From positions 2,604,001 to 2,668,000 of the forward strand of contig NC_020506.1 of NCBI RefSeq assembly GCF_000344785.1: 64,000 bases of DNA, read 5' to 3'. The stretch's first letter is position 1. The number at the start of each line of letters is the position of its first letter. This document shows positions 45,648 through 54,250 of the stretch, piece after piece. The notes under the pieces are model-generated. The model was not told where the DNA came from and made no database searches. It was given only the letters and a program-made list of their open reading frames with translations. Source of the stretch: Corynebacterium callunae DSM 20147. GTDB taxonomy: Bacteria; Actinomycetota; Actinomycetes; Mycobacteriales; Mycobacteriaceae. The position numbers and the translations under genes were made by a program.

Positions 45648-46543
45648 TTTTTAAAGAACCCGCGCAGTTTCCCGAGCAGGCCTTTGCGGCCACCTTGCGC
45701 TTTTTTGGCCGCTTTTTTTGCTTGTCGACGTTCCTTCTCGGCGATCTCCAACAGTTTCGCTCTTTCCAATGAAGGAGCGCTACCGCCTAAGGATTCTGGT
45801 CGCCAAGGTTCGCCACCGGGGAATGGACCAAACTCTGTCTCATACTGCTGGCGGGTTTCGTCGAGAAGCGTTTTCATCGCCTCGAAGAGGCGCTCAGTGG
45901 CTGCGGCAGGGTCGCCGCTGGGGTCAATTGGGGCACCAACGCGCACAAAAATTGGAGTGTGGGAGCGCCCCAGGTTGGGGTCAATGTCTTTGGTGATAAC
46001 GCGCTGGCTACCCCACATAATTAGCGGGATTAGTGGAGTGTTGGTGCTATCGGCAATGCGCACAGCACCGGTTTTAAGTTCCTTAATTTCAAAAGAACGT
46101 GACACCGTAGCCTCGGGGAAAATACCTACCAAATGGCCATCGTTTAGGTGCTTGCGTGCATCTTCCATGGAACCAGCGCCAGCGGAGCGATCCACCGACA
46201 CATGCTTCATGGCGCGCATCAGCGAACCGACGATGGGGGTATCAAAAATTTCCTTTTTGGCCATAAAACGCACCAGGCGTTTGCCGCGGACATAAGCCGG
46301 AATACCACCCACGATGAAGTCGTAGTATCCGGTGTGGTTCATGGCAAAAACGGCCCCACCTTCGGTTGGCACATTTTCCGCGCCGAAGATGTAGATTTTT
46401 ACCCCTTGTGCTTTAAGTACGCCACGAATTGCGTTGATGATAATCCGCGCATAAACAGGCTCCCGGGATTCACTGGGGTGCAGTGGAACCTTGGGCAGAT
46501 CCTTTTCAACAAAGAATCCATACCTTTTAACCATGTTGTCCAT
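45644..46543 (-). CDS. PlsC-like 1-acyl-glycerol-3-phosphate acyltransferase
   Basis: 299 aa. GGAG lies 5 bases before the ATG. Acyltransferase block I is NHTGYYDFIVGG (NHxxxxD); block II corresponds to VRFMAKKEIFDTPIVGSLMRAM; block III to GIFPEATVSRSFEIKELKTGAVRIA (FPE.T.S); and block IV to TPLIPLIMWG. These are the four motifs of the family that esterifies lysophosphatidate or related acceptors. The C-terminus is very basic (KKAAKKAQGGRKGLLGKLRGFFKK), probably contacting phospholipid. Starts 11 bases after serS. Acceptor not proven. Confidence 0.9.
   Translation of the reverse strand: MDNMVKRYGFFVEKDLPKVPLHPSESREPVYARIIINAIRGVLKAQGVKIYIFGAENVPTEGGAVFAMNHTGYYDFIVGGIPAYVRGKRLVRFMAKKEIFDTPIVGSLMRAMKHVSVDRSAGAGSMEDARKHLNDGHLVGIFPEATVSRSFEIKELKTGAVRIADSTNTPLIPLIMWGSQRVITKDIDPNLGRSHTPIFVRVGAPIDPSGDPAAATERLFEAMKTLLDETRQQYETEFGPFPGGEPWRPESLGGSAPSLERAKLLEIAEKERRQAKKAAKKAQGGRKGLLGKLRGFFKK
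45720..45869. repeat. Two facing copies of the GCTTNTCGACG word (example of a window-wide family)
   Basis: GCTTGTCGACG at 45720-45730 (plus) and its reverse form CGTCGAGAAGC at 45859-45869, both inside the acyltransferase gene but in different coding phases. A similar close pair is at 11353-11363 (minus) and 11449-11459 (plus). All 20 positions are listed among the findings. Confidence 0.75.
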
Positions 46544-46554
46544 GAAAACTCCGA

Positions 46555-47814
46555 CTACTTAATTGGCTTCAAAACATCCTTGCCCACGAATGGGCGCAAT
46601 GCCTCAGGAACGATAACCGATCCATCAGCCTGCTGGTTATTTTCCAAAATTGCTACCAGCCAACGAGTGGTAGCGAGGGTGCCGTTGAGGGTTGCAGCGA
46701 TTTGTGGCTTGCCATTTTCATCGCGGTAACGGGTCTGCAGACGACGGGCCTGGAAGGTGGTGCAGTTGGAGGTAGAGGTGAGCTCACGGTAGGTCTCCTG
46801 GGTTGGAACCCACGCCTCAGTATCAAATTTACGAGCAGCAGAGGATCCCAGATCTCCACCAGCTACGTCAATCACGCGATAAGGAACGCCAACTGCAGCG
46901 AGCATTTCCTTTTCCATCTGCAGCAACTGCTGGTGGATGTCTTCTGCTTCTTCAGGCTTGCAGTAGACAAACATCTCAACCTTGTCGAACTGGTGGACAC
47001 GCAAAATGCCGCGAGTGTCCTTGCCATAGGAACCTGCTTCACGACGGAAACAAGAGCTCCAACCAGCGTATTTCACAGGGCCTTCGCTGAGATCAATGAT
47101 CTCATCCTTGTGGTAACCAGCCAAAGCAACCTCGGAGGTACCAACTAGGTACATATCATCGCGCTCGAGGTAGTAGATTTCCTCTGCGTGAGCGCCGAGG
47201 AATCCGGTGCCTGCCATGATCTCTGGGCGGACTAGCACTGGTGGAATCATCATGGTAAAACCAGCTTCGCGAGCCTTTTGGGCGGCGAGCATCAACATGC
47301 CCAGCTGCAGCATGGCGCCATCACCGGTGAGGTAGTAGAAACGAGCGCCAGAAACCTTGGTGCCGCGCTTCATATCAATAAGGCCGAGGGACTCGCCGAG
47401 CTCTAGGTGATCCTTAGGCTCAAAATCGAAGGTGCGTGGCTCGCCGATGGTCTCCAAGACAATGAAGTCATCTTCGCCGCCAGCAGGTGCACCGCTGACC
47501 ACGTTGGAAAGCTTCATTTGCAGGGCAGTGACAGCTTCTTCGGCTGCGGTCTGTGCTTCTTCGGCTTCTTTTACACGTGCTTTGAGGTCATTAGAGTTCT
47601 CCAGCAGTGCAGGGCGTTCCTCAGGAGAGGCCTGCCCGATCTTCTTTCCAAATGCTTTGTGCTCAGCACGAAGATCATCGGCGATTTTAATAGCTTCACG
47701 CCGAGATTCATCAGCACTAATTAGCTGATCTACAAGTGCAGGGTCTTCCCCGCGAGTGATCTGCGAGGCACGAACAACGTCCGGATTATCACGGAGGAAT
47801 TTCAGATCGATCAT
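46555..47814 (-). CDS. serS: Seryl-tRNA synthetase
   Basis: 419 aa. N-terminal coiled-coil arm (about 25-105, alternating Lys/Glu/Ala) that grips the long variable arm of tRNA-Ser, then the class II catalytic core with motif 2 [30 protein letters not shown] and motif 3 [19 protein letters not shown]. It charges tRNA-Ser with serine. TAGATT sits exactly 7 bases before the ATG, so the mRNA is probably leaderless. The gene heads a probable serS-plsC-like-HAD-glpK transcription unit. Confidence 0.97.
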   Translation of the reverse strand: MIDLKFLRDNPDVVRASQITRGEDPALVDQLISADESRREAIKIADDLRAEHKAFGKKIGQASPEERPALLENSNDLKARVKEAEEAQTAAEEAVTALQMKLSNVVSGAPAGGEDDFIVLETIGEPRTFDFEPKDHLELGESLGLIDMKRGTKVSGARFYYLTGDGAMLQLGMLMLAAQKAREAGFTMMIPPVLVRPEIMAGTGFLGAHAEEIYYLERDDMYLVGTSEVALAGYHKDEIIDLSEGPVKYAGWSSCFRREAGSYGKDTRGILRVHQFDKVEMFVYCKPEEAEDIHQQLLQMEKEMLAAVGVPYRVIDVAGGDLGSSAARKFDTEAWVPTQETYRELTSTSNCTTFQARRLQTRYRDENGKPQIAATLNGTLATTRWLVAILENNQQADGSVIVPEALRPFVGKDVLKPIK

Positions 47815-47821
47815 AAGGAAT

Positions 47822-47827
47822 AATCTA
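47822..47827 (-). promoter_or_regulatory. -10 box of serS (leaderless)
   Basis: TAGATT on the minus strand, then 7 bases, then the ATG at 47814; no ribosome binding site fits. Confidence 0.5.
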
Positions 47828-47932
47828 CCGTGCTCTTTAGCTCCGTGGAGAGTAAGGCTGTGTTTCCCCCAAACTTCTGCTCACTAAAAAACTTCACACC
47901 CCAAGAGCACACCTGGTTATGACCAGATCAGC

Positions 47933-47938
47933 TAGAGT
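47933..47938 (+). promoter_or_regulatory. -10 box of farR (leaderless)
   Basis: TAGAGT, 7 bases, then the ATG at 47946. This supports 47946 over the upstream in-frame ATG at 47919. Confidence 0.5.
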
Positions 47939-47945
47939 AATCAGT

Positions 47946-48761
47946 ATGTCTGAGGAAACCCACAACCAGGACGGAACCCCCACCGATTCCCATGGGGTTT
48001 CAGGAAAAGGCGCAGCTGCCCCGCATCTGCCCCATCGTTTATTAAATGATCCCAATATCCCAAAACACCAACAGTTGCGGGAAATCTTGGAAGAACTGTG
48101 CACCACCCAGCTCCAACCTGGAGATATGCTGCCTGGTGAGCGTGTTTTGGAAGAAGAATATGGGGTTAGCCGCATTACGGTACGTCGCGCCATTGGTGAT
48201 CTTGTCGCCTCTGGCAGATTAAAAAGGGCGCGTGGCAAAGGCACTTTTGTGGCGCACTCACCATTGGTATCGCGCCTGCATTTGGCCTCTTTTTCTGCTG
48301 AAATGGCAGCTCAGAATCTAGCTGCCAGCAGCAAAATTTTAAGTTCTTCCCGCGGCCCGGCCCCAGATGATATTTCTGACTTTTTTGGTACAGAAAGAGG
48401 CACTCAGCACATCACCTTGAAGCGTTTGCGCTTGGGCAATGGCCGCCCCTATGCCATTGATAATGGCTGGTACAACTCAGTTTTTACACCAGACCTTTTG
48501 GAAAATGATGTGTATAACTCGGTGTATTCCATTTTGGATCGGGTTTATGGTGTTCCAGTGACCCAGGCTGAGCAGACTGTCACCGCAGTTGCCGCTGATG
48601 AAGAGACTGCAAAGCTTCTCGACGTCACCCCCGGTTCACCTCTTTTGCGGATCTTGCGGCAGTCGGTTTCGGGGGGAAAGCCCGTGGAATGGTGCGTTTC
48701 TTTGTATAGAACTGATCGCTATTCTTTAAAAACCTTGGTCACACGCTCTGAAGATCTCTGA
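47946..48761 (+). CDS. farR: GntR/HutC-family transcriptional regulator FarR
   Basis: 271 aa. A winged helix-turn-helix (about residues 40-105: LREILEELCTTQLQPGDMLPGERVLEEEYGVSRITVRRAIGDLVASGRL) followed by GKGTFVA and a UTRA ligand-binding domain. The sequence and position beside serS match FarR of C. glutamicum, a fatty-acyl-responsive regulator reported to affect amino acid biosynthesis genes. The ligand is not visible from sequence. Divergent from serS with 131 bases between, so it may also regulate itself or serS. Confidence 0.9.
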   Translation: MSEETHNQDGTPTDSHGVSGKGAAAPHLPHRLLNDPNIPKHQQLREILEELCTTQLQPGDMLPGERVLEEEYGVSRITVRRAIGDLVASGRLKRARGKGTFVAHSPLVSRLHLASFSAEMAAQNLAASSKILSSSRGPAPDDISDFFGTERGTQHITLKRLRLGNGRPYAIDNGWYNSVFTPDLLENDVYNSVYSILDRVYGVPVTQAEQTVTAVAADEETAKLLDVTPGSPLLRILRQSVSGGKPVEWCVSLYRTDRYSLKTLVTRSEDL

Positions 48762-48796
48762 CTTGAAGGCCAATGCGTGGCATGATGGTGTCAATC

Positions 48797-49927
48797 ATGA
48801 GTACGTTCACTGATACCTCAAAGTCACCACAGGGTGAACCACTAGCGCCAAAGAAAAGGGCTAGGGGCAGCAGCTTCCGCACGGCAGCTGCTACCCAAAC
48901 CATGCTTGTGGCTGCACTCGCGGCCACGGCAGCTGTTGGCATGTACTCCTACAACGTTCAAGATACCGCCGGTGGAGAATCCCAAAACGCTACGGTTTCC
49001 ACCCAGTCCAGTGCCGCAACCACCACCGCTGTGGCATCCTTTACCACCGCCGATGTGGGTCAGTGCGCCACTTGGGAAGTAAATGACAATGGTCAGGTTT
49101 CCGGCTTTGAGCAGGTCAGTTGTGATCAAGAACATCGCTTTGAAATCTCCGAGCGGGAAAACCTAGCCACCTACCCCAGCTCAGAATTTGGTCCAGACGC
49201 GCAACCGCCAAACCTCACCCGCCAGGCACAACTGCGCGAAGAGCTGTGCCAGGCTCCAACCTTGGCTTATCTAAACGGCCGCTTTGATCCTTCCGGCCGC
49301 TACACCATTGCCCCAATTTTGCCACCGGCAGAAGCTTGGGCTGCAGGCGATAGAACAATGCTGTGTGGACTGCAGGTAACTGATGCTTCTGGTACTCCGC
49401 AGATTGCGGTTGGACCAATTTCCGCCAATGATCAGGCCCGCGTTTTTAATGCTGGTGCGTGTATTCGAGTGGAATCTTCCGCAGAGTTTAAGGAAGTTGA
49501 TTGCGGTGAAGACCACCACCTAGAGGCCGTGTCCACCGTGAACCTTGGAGTGCCTTTCCCACAGGGTGTGCCAAGTACCGATGAGCAAAATAACTTCCTG
49601 GGCACCACCTGTACCCAGGCAGCCATTGATTATTTGGGTTCTGAGGAAGCTGTTTACCAGTCCACTTTGCAAATGTTCTGGCCCACTATTACATCCAACT
49701 CGTGGCTGGGTGGATCTCATAGTGTGAACTGCTACTTGATGTCTCCATCAACCACCGGCGAAGATACCTTTAATACGCTTAATGGTTCGGCGCTCAGTGG
49801 ATTTACCATCAATGGTGCGGTTCCACCGCCACAGCCAGCACGTGATCCAATTCGCGATTCCGCCACCACAGATACTGCTGCAAATGCGGCTGCCGTGGCA
49901 GCTCCAGTGGAGGCCAATACGCCATGA
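48797..49927 (+). CDS. Septum-formation-family membrane protein
   Basis: 376 aa from the ATG at 48797 (MSTFTDTS); upstream in-frame ATGs are less plausible. A basic cytoplasmic tail (KKRARGSSFR) precedes one membrane segment (MLVAALAATAAVGMYSY, about 34-50). The extracytoplasmic part has two related halves with the Septum_form pattern DVGQCATWEV...VSCDQEHRFEISE and AGACIRVESSAEFKEVDCGEDHHLEAV, each with paired cysteines and an EHxFE/DHHLE motif, and ends in an Ala/Pro-rich tail. Related actinobacterial proteins affect septation or envelope integrity. It overlaps the metallopeptidase gene by 4 bases. Confidence 0.85.
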   Translation: MSTFTDTSKSPQGEPLAPKKRARGSSFRTAAATQTMLVAALAATAAVGMYSYNVQDTAGGESQNATVSTQSSAATTTAVASFTTADVGQCATWEVNDNGQVSGFEQVSCDQEHRFEISERENLATYPSSEFGPDAQPPNLTRQAQLREELCQAPTLAYLNGRFDPSGRYTIAPILPPAEAWAAGDRTMLCGLQVTDASGTPQIAVGPISANDQARVFNAGACIRVESSAEFKEVDCGEDHHLEAVSTVNLGVPFPQGVPSTDEQNNFLGTTCTQAAIDYLGSEEAVYQSTLQMFWPTITSNSWLGGSHSVNCYLMSPSTTGEDTFNTLNGSALSGFTINGAVPPPQPARDPIRDSATTDTAANAAAVAAPVEANTP

Positions 49928-50268
49928 TTGACGTGAGCGATGAGCGTTTTGAGGAACTTGTCGATCTCGCCTTTGATCAAATCCCGCAGAAGTTTTTAGA
50001 TAATCTGCGCAATGTGGTGTTCCTCATTGAGGATTTCCACCCGCGTTCCCCCTATATCCTGGGGCTTTTTAATGGGGTGGCGTTACCTGAACGCACCTTT
50101 AATCATGGTGGTTTACCGGATTCCATCACCATTTATAAAGGTGCGCTCAAAAGCTATTGCAATTCTGAAGAGCAATTAATTGAGCAGGTGCGAGTGACGG
50201 TACTGCATGAGATCGGCCATTATTTTGGACTCGATGAAGAGGATCTGCACCGCCTCGGTTATGCCTAA
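49924..50268 (+). CDS. Zincin-like metallopeptidase, small
   Basis: 114 aa. ATG overlaps the preceding stop by 4 bases. The zinc motif HEIGHYFGLDEEDLHRLGY near residue 97 has the HExxHxxGxxxE/D form of the DUF1025/MMP-like family, and the upstream segment (VVFLIEDFHPRSPYILGLFNGVALPER, DSITIYKGAL) is family-typical. Cytosolic, no signal. The substrate is unknown. Tight coupling to a septum-formation-family gene suggests a shared role, which is inference. Confidence 0.88.
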   Translation: MIDVSDERFEELVDLAFDQIPQKFLDNLRNVVFLIEDFHPRSPYILGLFNGVALPERTFNHGGLPDSITIYKGALKSYCNSEEQLIEQVRVTVLHEIGHYFGLDEEDLHRLGYA

Positions 50269-50273
50269 ACCCC

Positions 50274-50948
50274 TTAGCGCTTCAGCTCCGGCAAAGGACT
50301 TCCCGTCCAATGCACCACATCCCATTGCCCAAAGCTCTTGCCATTGGGCTCGAGAACTACATAGCGGCAATTGCCCAGGTAGGTGTTAAAAGCAAAGCTG
50401 GGGTCAACGCCGCTGGCATGGGTGGCCACAATGCGGATCACTGCGCCGTGGCTGACAATCGCAACATCGCGGTCTTCATCAAGATCATGGCTGTCCATAA
50501 TCTCATCCAAGGTGGGCTGATAGCGATTCAGCACGTCTTGGTAGGTTTCACCACCGGGCAATGCTGCTGCGGGGTCACCGTGGAGCCAACCGTTGAGGGC
50601 GGTGGAATAGTGCATATGCGCTTGTTCATCACCGCGCATTTCAAAATCTCCCACGTTGATTTCATGAATGCCGGAGACGACATCTAAAGGCACGCTGCCA
50701 ACGGGAAGATCGCGGGCTTTTTCAAAGGTGGAGGTTGCCAGCACGGCGGTTTGCTGGGCGCGCAGCACAATGGAGCTATAAACGTGGGAGAGGCGTTCGC
50801 CGGAATAGTTGGCTAGTTCATGGCCTACGTCGAGGGCCTGCTGGCGGCCGAGTTCAGTAAGTTCTGCTCCCGGTGGGCGGGTATCAAGCAGGTGTTTTAC
50901 GTTGTTGTGAGTTTGCCCATGCCTGAGCAAAATGATTCTTCCGGCCAT
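50274..50948 (-). CDS. Histidine phosphatase family protein
   Basis: 224 aa. Phosphoglycerate-mutase-like fold: LLRHGQTHNNVKHLLDTRPPGAELTELGRQQA (RHG with the catalytic His near residue 10), YSSIVLRAQQTA, GIHEINVGDFEMRG and VAIVSHGAVIRI with the second His. It is a cytosolic phosphatase of unknown substrate. It starts 6 bases after pheA and is probably cotranscribed; this pairing is kept in C. glutamicum relatives. The stop is 5 bases from the convergent metallopeptidase stop, leaving no room for a terminator. Confidence 0.9.
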   Translation of the reverse strand: MAGRIILLRHGQTHNNVKHLLDTRPPGAELTELGRQQALDVGHELANYSGERLSHVYSSIVLRAQQTAVLATSTFEKARDLPVGSVPLDVVSGIHEINVGDFEMRGDEQAHMHYSTALNGWLHGDPAAALPGGETYQDVLNRYQPTLDEIMDSHDLDEDRDVAIVSHGAVIRIVATHASGVDPSFAFNTYLGNCRYVVLEPNGKSFGQWDVVHWTGSPLPELKR

Positions 50949-50954
50949 GTTGTT

Positions 50955-51899
50955 CTAAAGCTCCTTTCCAGCGCTGGCGGCGCGTACCCATTCATCTGCT
51001 TTGCGTAGTCTAGCCAGTTGATCTGCGCCCGGCGCGCTATCGCCGCTGCGGTTGGATGGCCAAGAGCCCAGGAATACGAGGTCTTCGGCGTGTAGGTAGA
51101 GCGCGCGCAGTGCTTCGGCGACGGGAATATCGTGAATATGGCCTACGACGTCCAGGTGGAAGCGGTAGGTGCCAAAAATCTTGCGGGTGGGGCGGGACTC
51201 GATGCGGGTGAGATCCACACCGCGGATGGCAAATTCATTAAGTGCGGTAACCAGGCTGCCTGGCACATTGGGCAGGGAAAAGACCACGGAGGTGCGGTCA
51301 TGGCCGGTAGCTGTAGGAACTGCGGTGCGGGCTTGAACTGCTACAAAGCGGGTTTTAGCACCGCGGACATCGGCAACATCATCGGCAAGGCGTTCCAGAC
51401 CAAAGAGTGCTGCTGCTCTTTCTGGGGCGGCTGCAGCATCGGCGCCACCTTCGGCTACTAATTGGGCAGCTGCTGCGTTTGAGCTGGCGGGCACATACTG
51501 TGCCTCCGGGATGTGGCTGGCCATCCAGTTTTTCACTTGCTGATACCCAACTGGGTGGGTAGCCAGCGTTTTTACGTCGACAAGCGTCTTTCCCGGTGCA
51601 ACCATGATGGAAAAGGCAATGTCGAGTTCCTCTTCGGCAATGATTTGCACGGAAGAGCCCTGGTCAAGGGCGTCGAAGGTGGGGGTGACGGGGCCGTCCA
51701 CAAAGTTTTCAATGGCGACTACCGCAAAGGCGGCGGTGCCTTCGCGCACGGCGTCGACTGCCTGTTGGGGGGAGTTCAGCGGTAGCGTCACAATGGGGTT
51801 GCTGCCAAATACGCCGGCGTCGGCAAATTTATAGAGGGCAGCTTCGGTAAAGGTTCCTGCTGGCCCCAAATAGGCCACAACTGTTTGTGCGTCACTCAT
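50955..51899 (-). CDS. pheA: Prephenate dehydratase
   Basis: 314 aa. Converts prephenate to phenylpyruvate in phenylalanine synthesis. The N-terminal catalytic domain begins VAYLGPAGTFTEAALYKFA, includes AFAVVAIENFVDGPVTPTFD and KTRFVAVQ (the conserved TRF motif), and a C-terminal ACT domain (TSVVFSLPNVPGSLVTALNEFAIRGVDLTRIESRPTRK, GTYRFHLDVVGH) provides Phe feedback, with the GALV/ESRP-type effector residues visible as ESRP. Full length. Only 39 bases separate it from the divergent amidase gene, so the two promoters overlap. Confidence 0.96.
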   Translation of the reverse strand: MSDAQTVVAYLGPAGTFTEAALYKFADAGVFGSNPIVTLPLNSPQQAVDAVREGTAAFAVVAIENFVDGPVTPTFDALDQGSSVQIIAEEELDIAFSIMVAPGKTLVDVKTLATHPVGYQQVKNWMASHIPEAQYVPASSNAAAAQLVAEGGADAAAAPERAAALFGLERLADDVADVRGAKTRFVAVQARTAVPTATGHDRTSVVFSLPNVPGSLVTALNEFAIRGVDLTRIESRPTRKIFGTYRFHLDVVGHIHDIPVAEALRALYLHAEDLVFLGSWPSNRSGDSAPGADQLARLRKADEWVRAASAGKEL

Positions 51900-51924
51900 G
51901 GTTACACAGCTTAACCCGCGCCAC

Positions 51925-51930
51925 TATGGT
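51925..51930 (+). promoter_or_regulatory. -10 box of the amidase gene
   Basis: TATGGT ends 8 bases before the ATG at 51939, supporting that start over the GTG at 51933. On the other strand TAAGCT (51908-51913) stands 8 bases before the pheA ATG, so back-to-back leaderless promoters share the 39-base gap. Confidence 0.4.
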
Positions 51931-51938
51931 GGGTGTTC

Positions 51939-53078
51939 ATGTCCGTTGCCCAACTTGCTCGCCGCCTTGCAAAACTCACCCCTGCCGAACACGGTTTTGC
52001 CTGGTTTGATCCCCATATCACCGCCGGCCACGGAAAAGGCCCACTAGATGGGATGATTATCCCTGCTAAAGACCTCAACGATGTTGCTGGGATGCCTACC
52101 TCTTTGGGCAATAGCGCGCGGCGCACGGTGGCGCAGACCACGGACCCTTTTATTCAGAATCTGATTGATCGTGGCGCGATTATCGCGGGCAAAACCCAAA
52201 CCAGTGAGCTGGGCATGACGGCTTATTGTGAGCCGGTGGGTATGCCGGCGCCGGAAAATCCCCTGTTCCCTGGCCATACCCCGGGCGGCTCTTCGGGTGG
52301 GGCGGCGGTTGCTGTGGCACGTGCGCTTGTCGACGCGGCCCATGCCTCAGACGGTGGCGGTTCCATCCGGGTTCCTGCTGCAGCCTGCGGGCTGGTCGGG
52401 TTTAAACCCGCCCATGATTCCCGCGGTGGTAACCCTGCCACCCAGGGTTTTATTACTCGAGATGTAGCCACCCAAGCGCGCCTTTATGCCTTACAACCAC
52501 GCCGGCGGGTATTGCGAATTGGGGTGTTAGCTGATCCTATTCATGCTCCTGCCGCAGTACATGGAGCTTTTTTAGACACCGTGGAGGAAGTAGCTCGACT
52601 TTTTGAAAAGGCAGGCCATGAGGTGGTTTCGGTGCCACTTCCCTATGGTCCCTGGGCTTTTGAGGCTTATACCGAGGTGCTCATGATGAAGTCTGCGGCG
52701 ATTGCCCAACCTGGCAGTGCATTGGTTAAGTGGTTGGTTGCTTCAGGTCGGGGCTTGTCTGCAGAACAACGCGCAACCTGTATTGCAGGCTTTGATTCAG
52801 TGCGTGAGCATGTACTGGAGGCCTGGGATATTGATGTTTTATTAAGCCCAACGCTTGCTTTTAGCCCGCCTGCCATTGGCTATTTTTCATCGCTTTCCCC
52901 GGAACAGGACTTCCTTGCTCAAACCCATTGGACACCTTGGGCCACGCTTTTTAATATGACCGGTGGTGCTGCCATTAGTGTTCCGGTAAATGGGGTGGGT
53001 ATTCACTTGGGTGCTATTCGTGCTGATAATGCCGATATTTTGGGGTTGGCGGCAGCTCTTGAGGAGGCTCAAAGATGA
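51939..53078 (+). CDS. Amidase signature family enzyme
   Basis: 379 aa, shorter than the usual 450-500 of the family. The Ser-cisSer-Lys triad is visible: Lys44 (IPAKDLND), Ser118/119 in TPGGSSGGAAVAVA and Ser142 in DGGGSIRVPAAACGLVGFKP. It should hydrolyse an amide or ester to the carboxylate; the substrate is not identifiable. The following CPBP protease gene overlaps by 4 bases. GatA is unlikely because of the short length and lack of GatB/C neighbours. Confidence 0.9.
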   Translation: MSVAQLARRLAKLTPAEHGFAWFDPHITAGHGKGPLDGMIIPAKDLNDVAGMPTSLGNSARRTVAQTTDPFIQNLIDRGAIIAGKTQTSELGMTAYCEPVGMPAPENPLFPGHTPGGSSGGAAVAVARALVDAAHASDGGGSIRVPAAACGLVGFKPAHDSRGGNPATQGFITRDVATQARLYALQPRRRVLRIGVLADPIHAPAAVHGAFLDTVEEVARLFEKAGHEVVSVPLPYGPWAFEAYTEVLMMKSAAIAQPGSALVKWLVASGRGLSAEQRATCIAGFDSVREHVLEAWDIDVLLSPTLAFSPPAIGYFSSLSPEQDFLAQTHWTPWATLFNMTGGAAISVPVNGVGIHLGAIRADNADILGLAAALEEAQR

Positions 53079-53830
53079 GTGATTTGGCTACCTCGGCAAA
53101 GGGTAATCCAGTAATTTCCTCCAGGCGCATCAAGCTGGAGATTCTTATAGTTCTTGGCATCACCTTTGGCATGAGTGGGTTGCGCTCTTTGCTACGGCTT
53201 ATTGATGATCTCCTATCCCCTGTAGCGCTTAATGAGCAGTCCGTGGCGCTCAACACCTCCCTTGCCAACTCCGCCTGGTTGGATCTGGCCCTGCAATTAT
53301 GTTCTGCCGGAGTACTTTTTGGTTGGGGCGCCTTAGCGATCTACCTGCTTGGCCAAGCTTTCCGCGGTATTCAAGTGCGTGATGTGGGCTGGGGCATGGG
53401 GCTTGCAGCTCTCATTGGAATCCCAGGGCTTATTTTCTATGCCAGTGCGGTGCATGTGGGGTTTTCCAAAGAGGTTGTTCCCACCACGTTGGAGAGCTGG
53501 TGGGAGATCCCCGTGCTGCTGGTGTGGTCTGCTGCCAATGCCTTTGGTGAAGAGATTGTGGTGGTGTTGTGGTTATCTACTCGTCTGCGCCAACTGCGTT
53601 GGAGTATTCCCTGGATAATTGTGGCCTCTGCGGTGTTGCGCGGTTCTTATCACCTTTACCAAGGTGTATCTGCCGGCTTTGGCAATATCATCATGGGCGT
53701 AGTTTTTGCGTATTTTTATCAGCGCAGCGGCAAGGTTTGGCCTTTGGTGATCGCGCATTTTCTAATCGATGCCGTGGCTTTTGTGGGCTATTCGGCCATT
53801 GGTGGGAATTTAAGTTGGTTGGGTTTATAA
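53075..53830 (+). CDS. CPBP-family intramembrane glutamic endopeptidase
   Basis: 251 aa with about seven hydrophobic segments. The CPBP (Abi/CAAX-like) motifs are AFGEEIVVVLWLSTRLRQ near residue 155 (the EExxxx(x)R diad, here with Leu/Ser between), HLYQGVSAGFGNIIMGVVFAYFYQRSGKVWPLVIAHFLIDAVAF (H, then the HxxxD motif). Such proteins cleave peptides or prenylated substrates inside the membrane; some give bacteriocin immunity. Coupled to the amidase by a 4-base overlap, but no precursor peptide gene is seen. Confidence 0.87.
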   Translation: MSDLATSAKGNPVISSRRIKLEILIVLGITFGMSGLRSLLRLIDDLLSPVALNEQSVALNTSLANSAWLDLALQLCSAGVLFGWGALAIYLLGQAFRGIQVRDVGWGMGLAALIGIPGLIFYASAVHVGFSKEVVPTTLESWWEIPVLLVWSAANAFGEEIVVVLWLSTRLRQLRWSIPWIIVASAVLRGSYHLYQGVSAGFGNIIMGVVFAYFYQRSGKVWPLVIAHFLIDAVAFVGYSAIGGNLSWLGL

Positions 53831-53947
53831 CACTCAACGCTAAATACATAAATAGGTAAAAACTCATAAAAATTAGCTGTCGAATATACAGTCGATTTTT
53901 AAGAAGTTCGAAACTGCAGGTTTAATATATATTTTCTCATGTAAAAA

Positions 53948-53982
53948 GTATGGCCTGGGCCACTTTTGAGCCCAGGCCATAC
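53948..53982 (-). terminator. One-sided terminator-like hairpin
   Basis: Perfect 13-base stem (GTATGGCCTGGGC 53948-53960, GCCCAGGCCATAC 53970-53982), 9-base loop, T-run only on the minus strand (from AAAAA at 53943-53947). The plus side, where the CPBP gene would need it, lacks Ts and runs directly into pilin-like sequence. It may be a former bidirectional terminator that lost one flank in the deletion that removed most of the pilin gene. Confidence 0.55.
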
Positions 53983-54250
53983 AGCGGTCCCCTTGTTTCG
54001 GGGGTAGTTACAGCCACAGCAATCACCTTGCCCGATAGCCACGATGGAACTTATTCAAATGCAGGAACATTTTTGGTCAATCTTGGCTTGACTGCTTACT
54101 GCCACCAACCTTTATCCCGATGCAAATGATGCTGTATTAGAGGTTATGCTTCCAGAGACCGGCCGCACCAGTTTAGTGTGGGTTTTGGGTCGGGGAATTC
54201 TAGCAGCACTTAGCGCTGTGATCATGTACATCAGGAGCAGGAGGCAGTAA
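53950..54250 (+). pseudogene. Remnant of an LPXTG pilin/surface-protein gene
   Basis: Two adjacent frames together read as the C-terminal end of a sortase-anchored pilin. Frame one (to the TGA at 54127) gives VTATAITLPDSHDGTYSNAG and TFLVNLGLTA. Frame two (+1) continues TATNLYPDANDAVLEVMLPE, then TG at 54149-54163, a hydrophobic segment (LVWVLGRGILAALSAVIMY) and the basic tail RSRRQ, stop TAA 54248. LPETG, hydrophobic helix and Arg tail are a complete cell-wall sorting signal. There is no start codon or signal peptide, and a frameshift breaks the frame near 54100, so the gene is dead. The class C sortase follows with no gap. Confidence 0.75.

Noticed and set aside
51939..53078. Amidase as GatA of the Glu-tRNA amidotransferase
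   Set aside because: About 100 residues shorter than GatA, with no gatB or gatC nearby; better treated as a general amidase.
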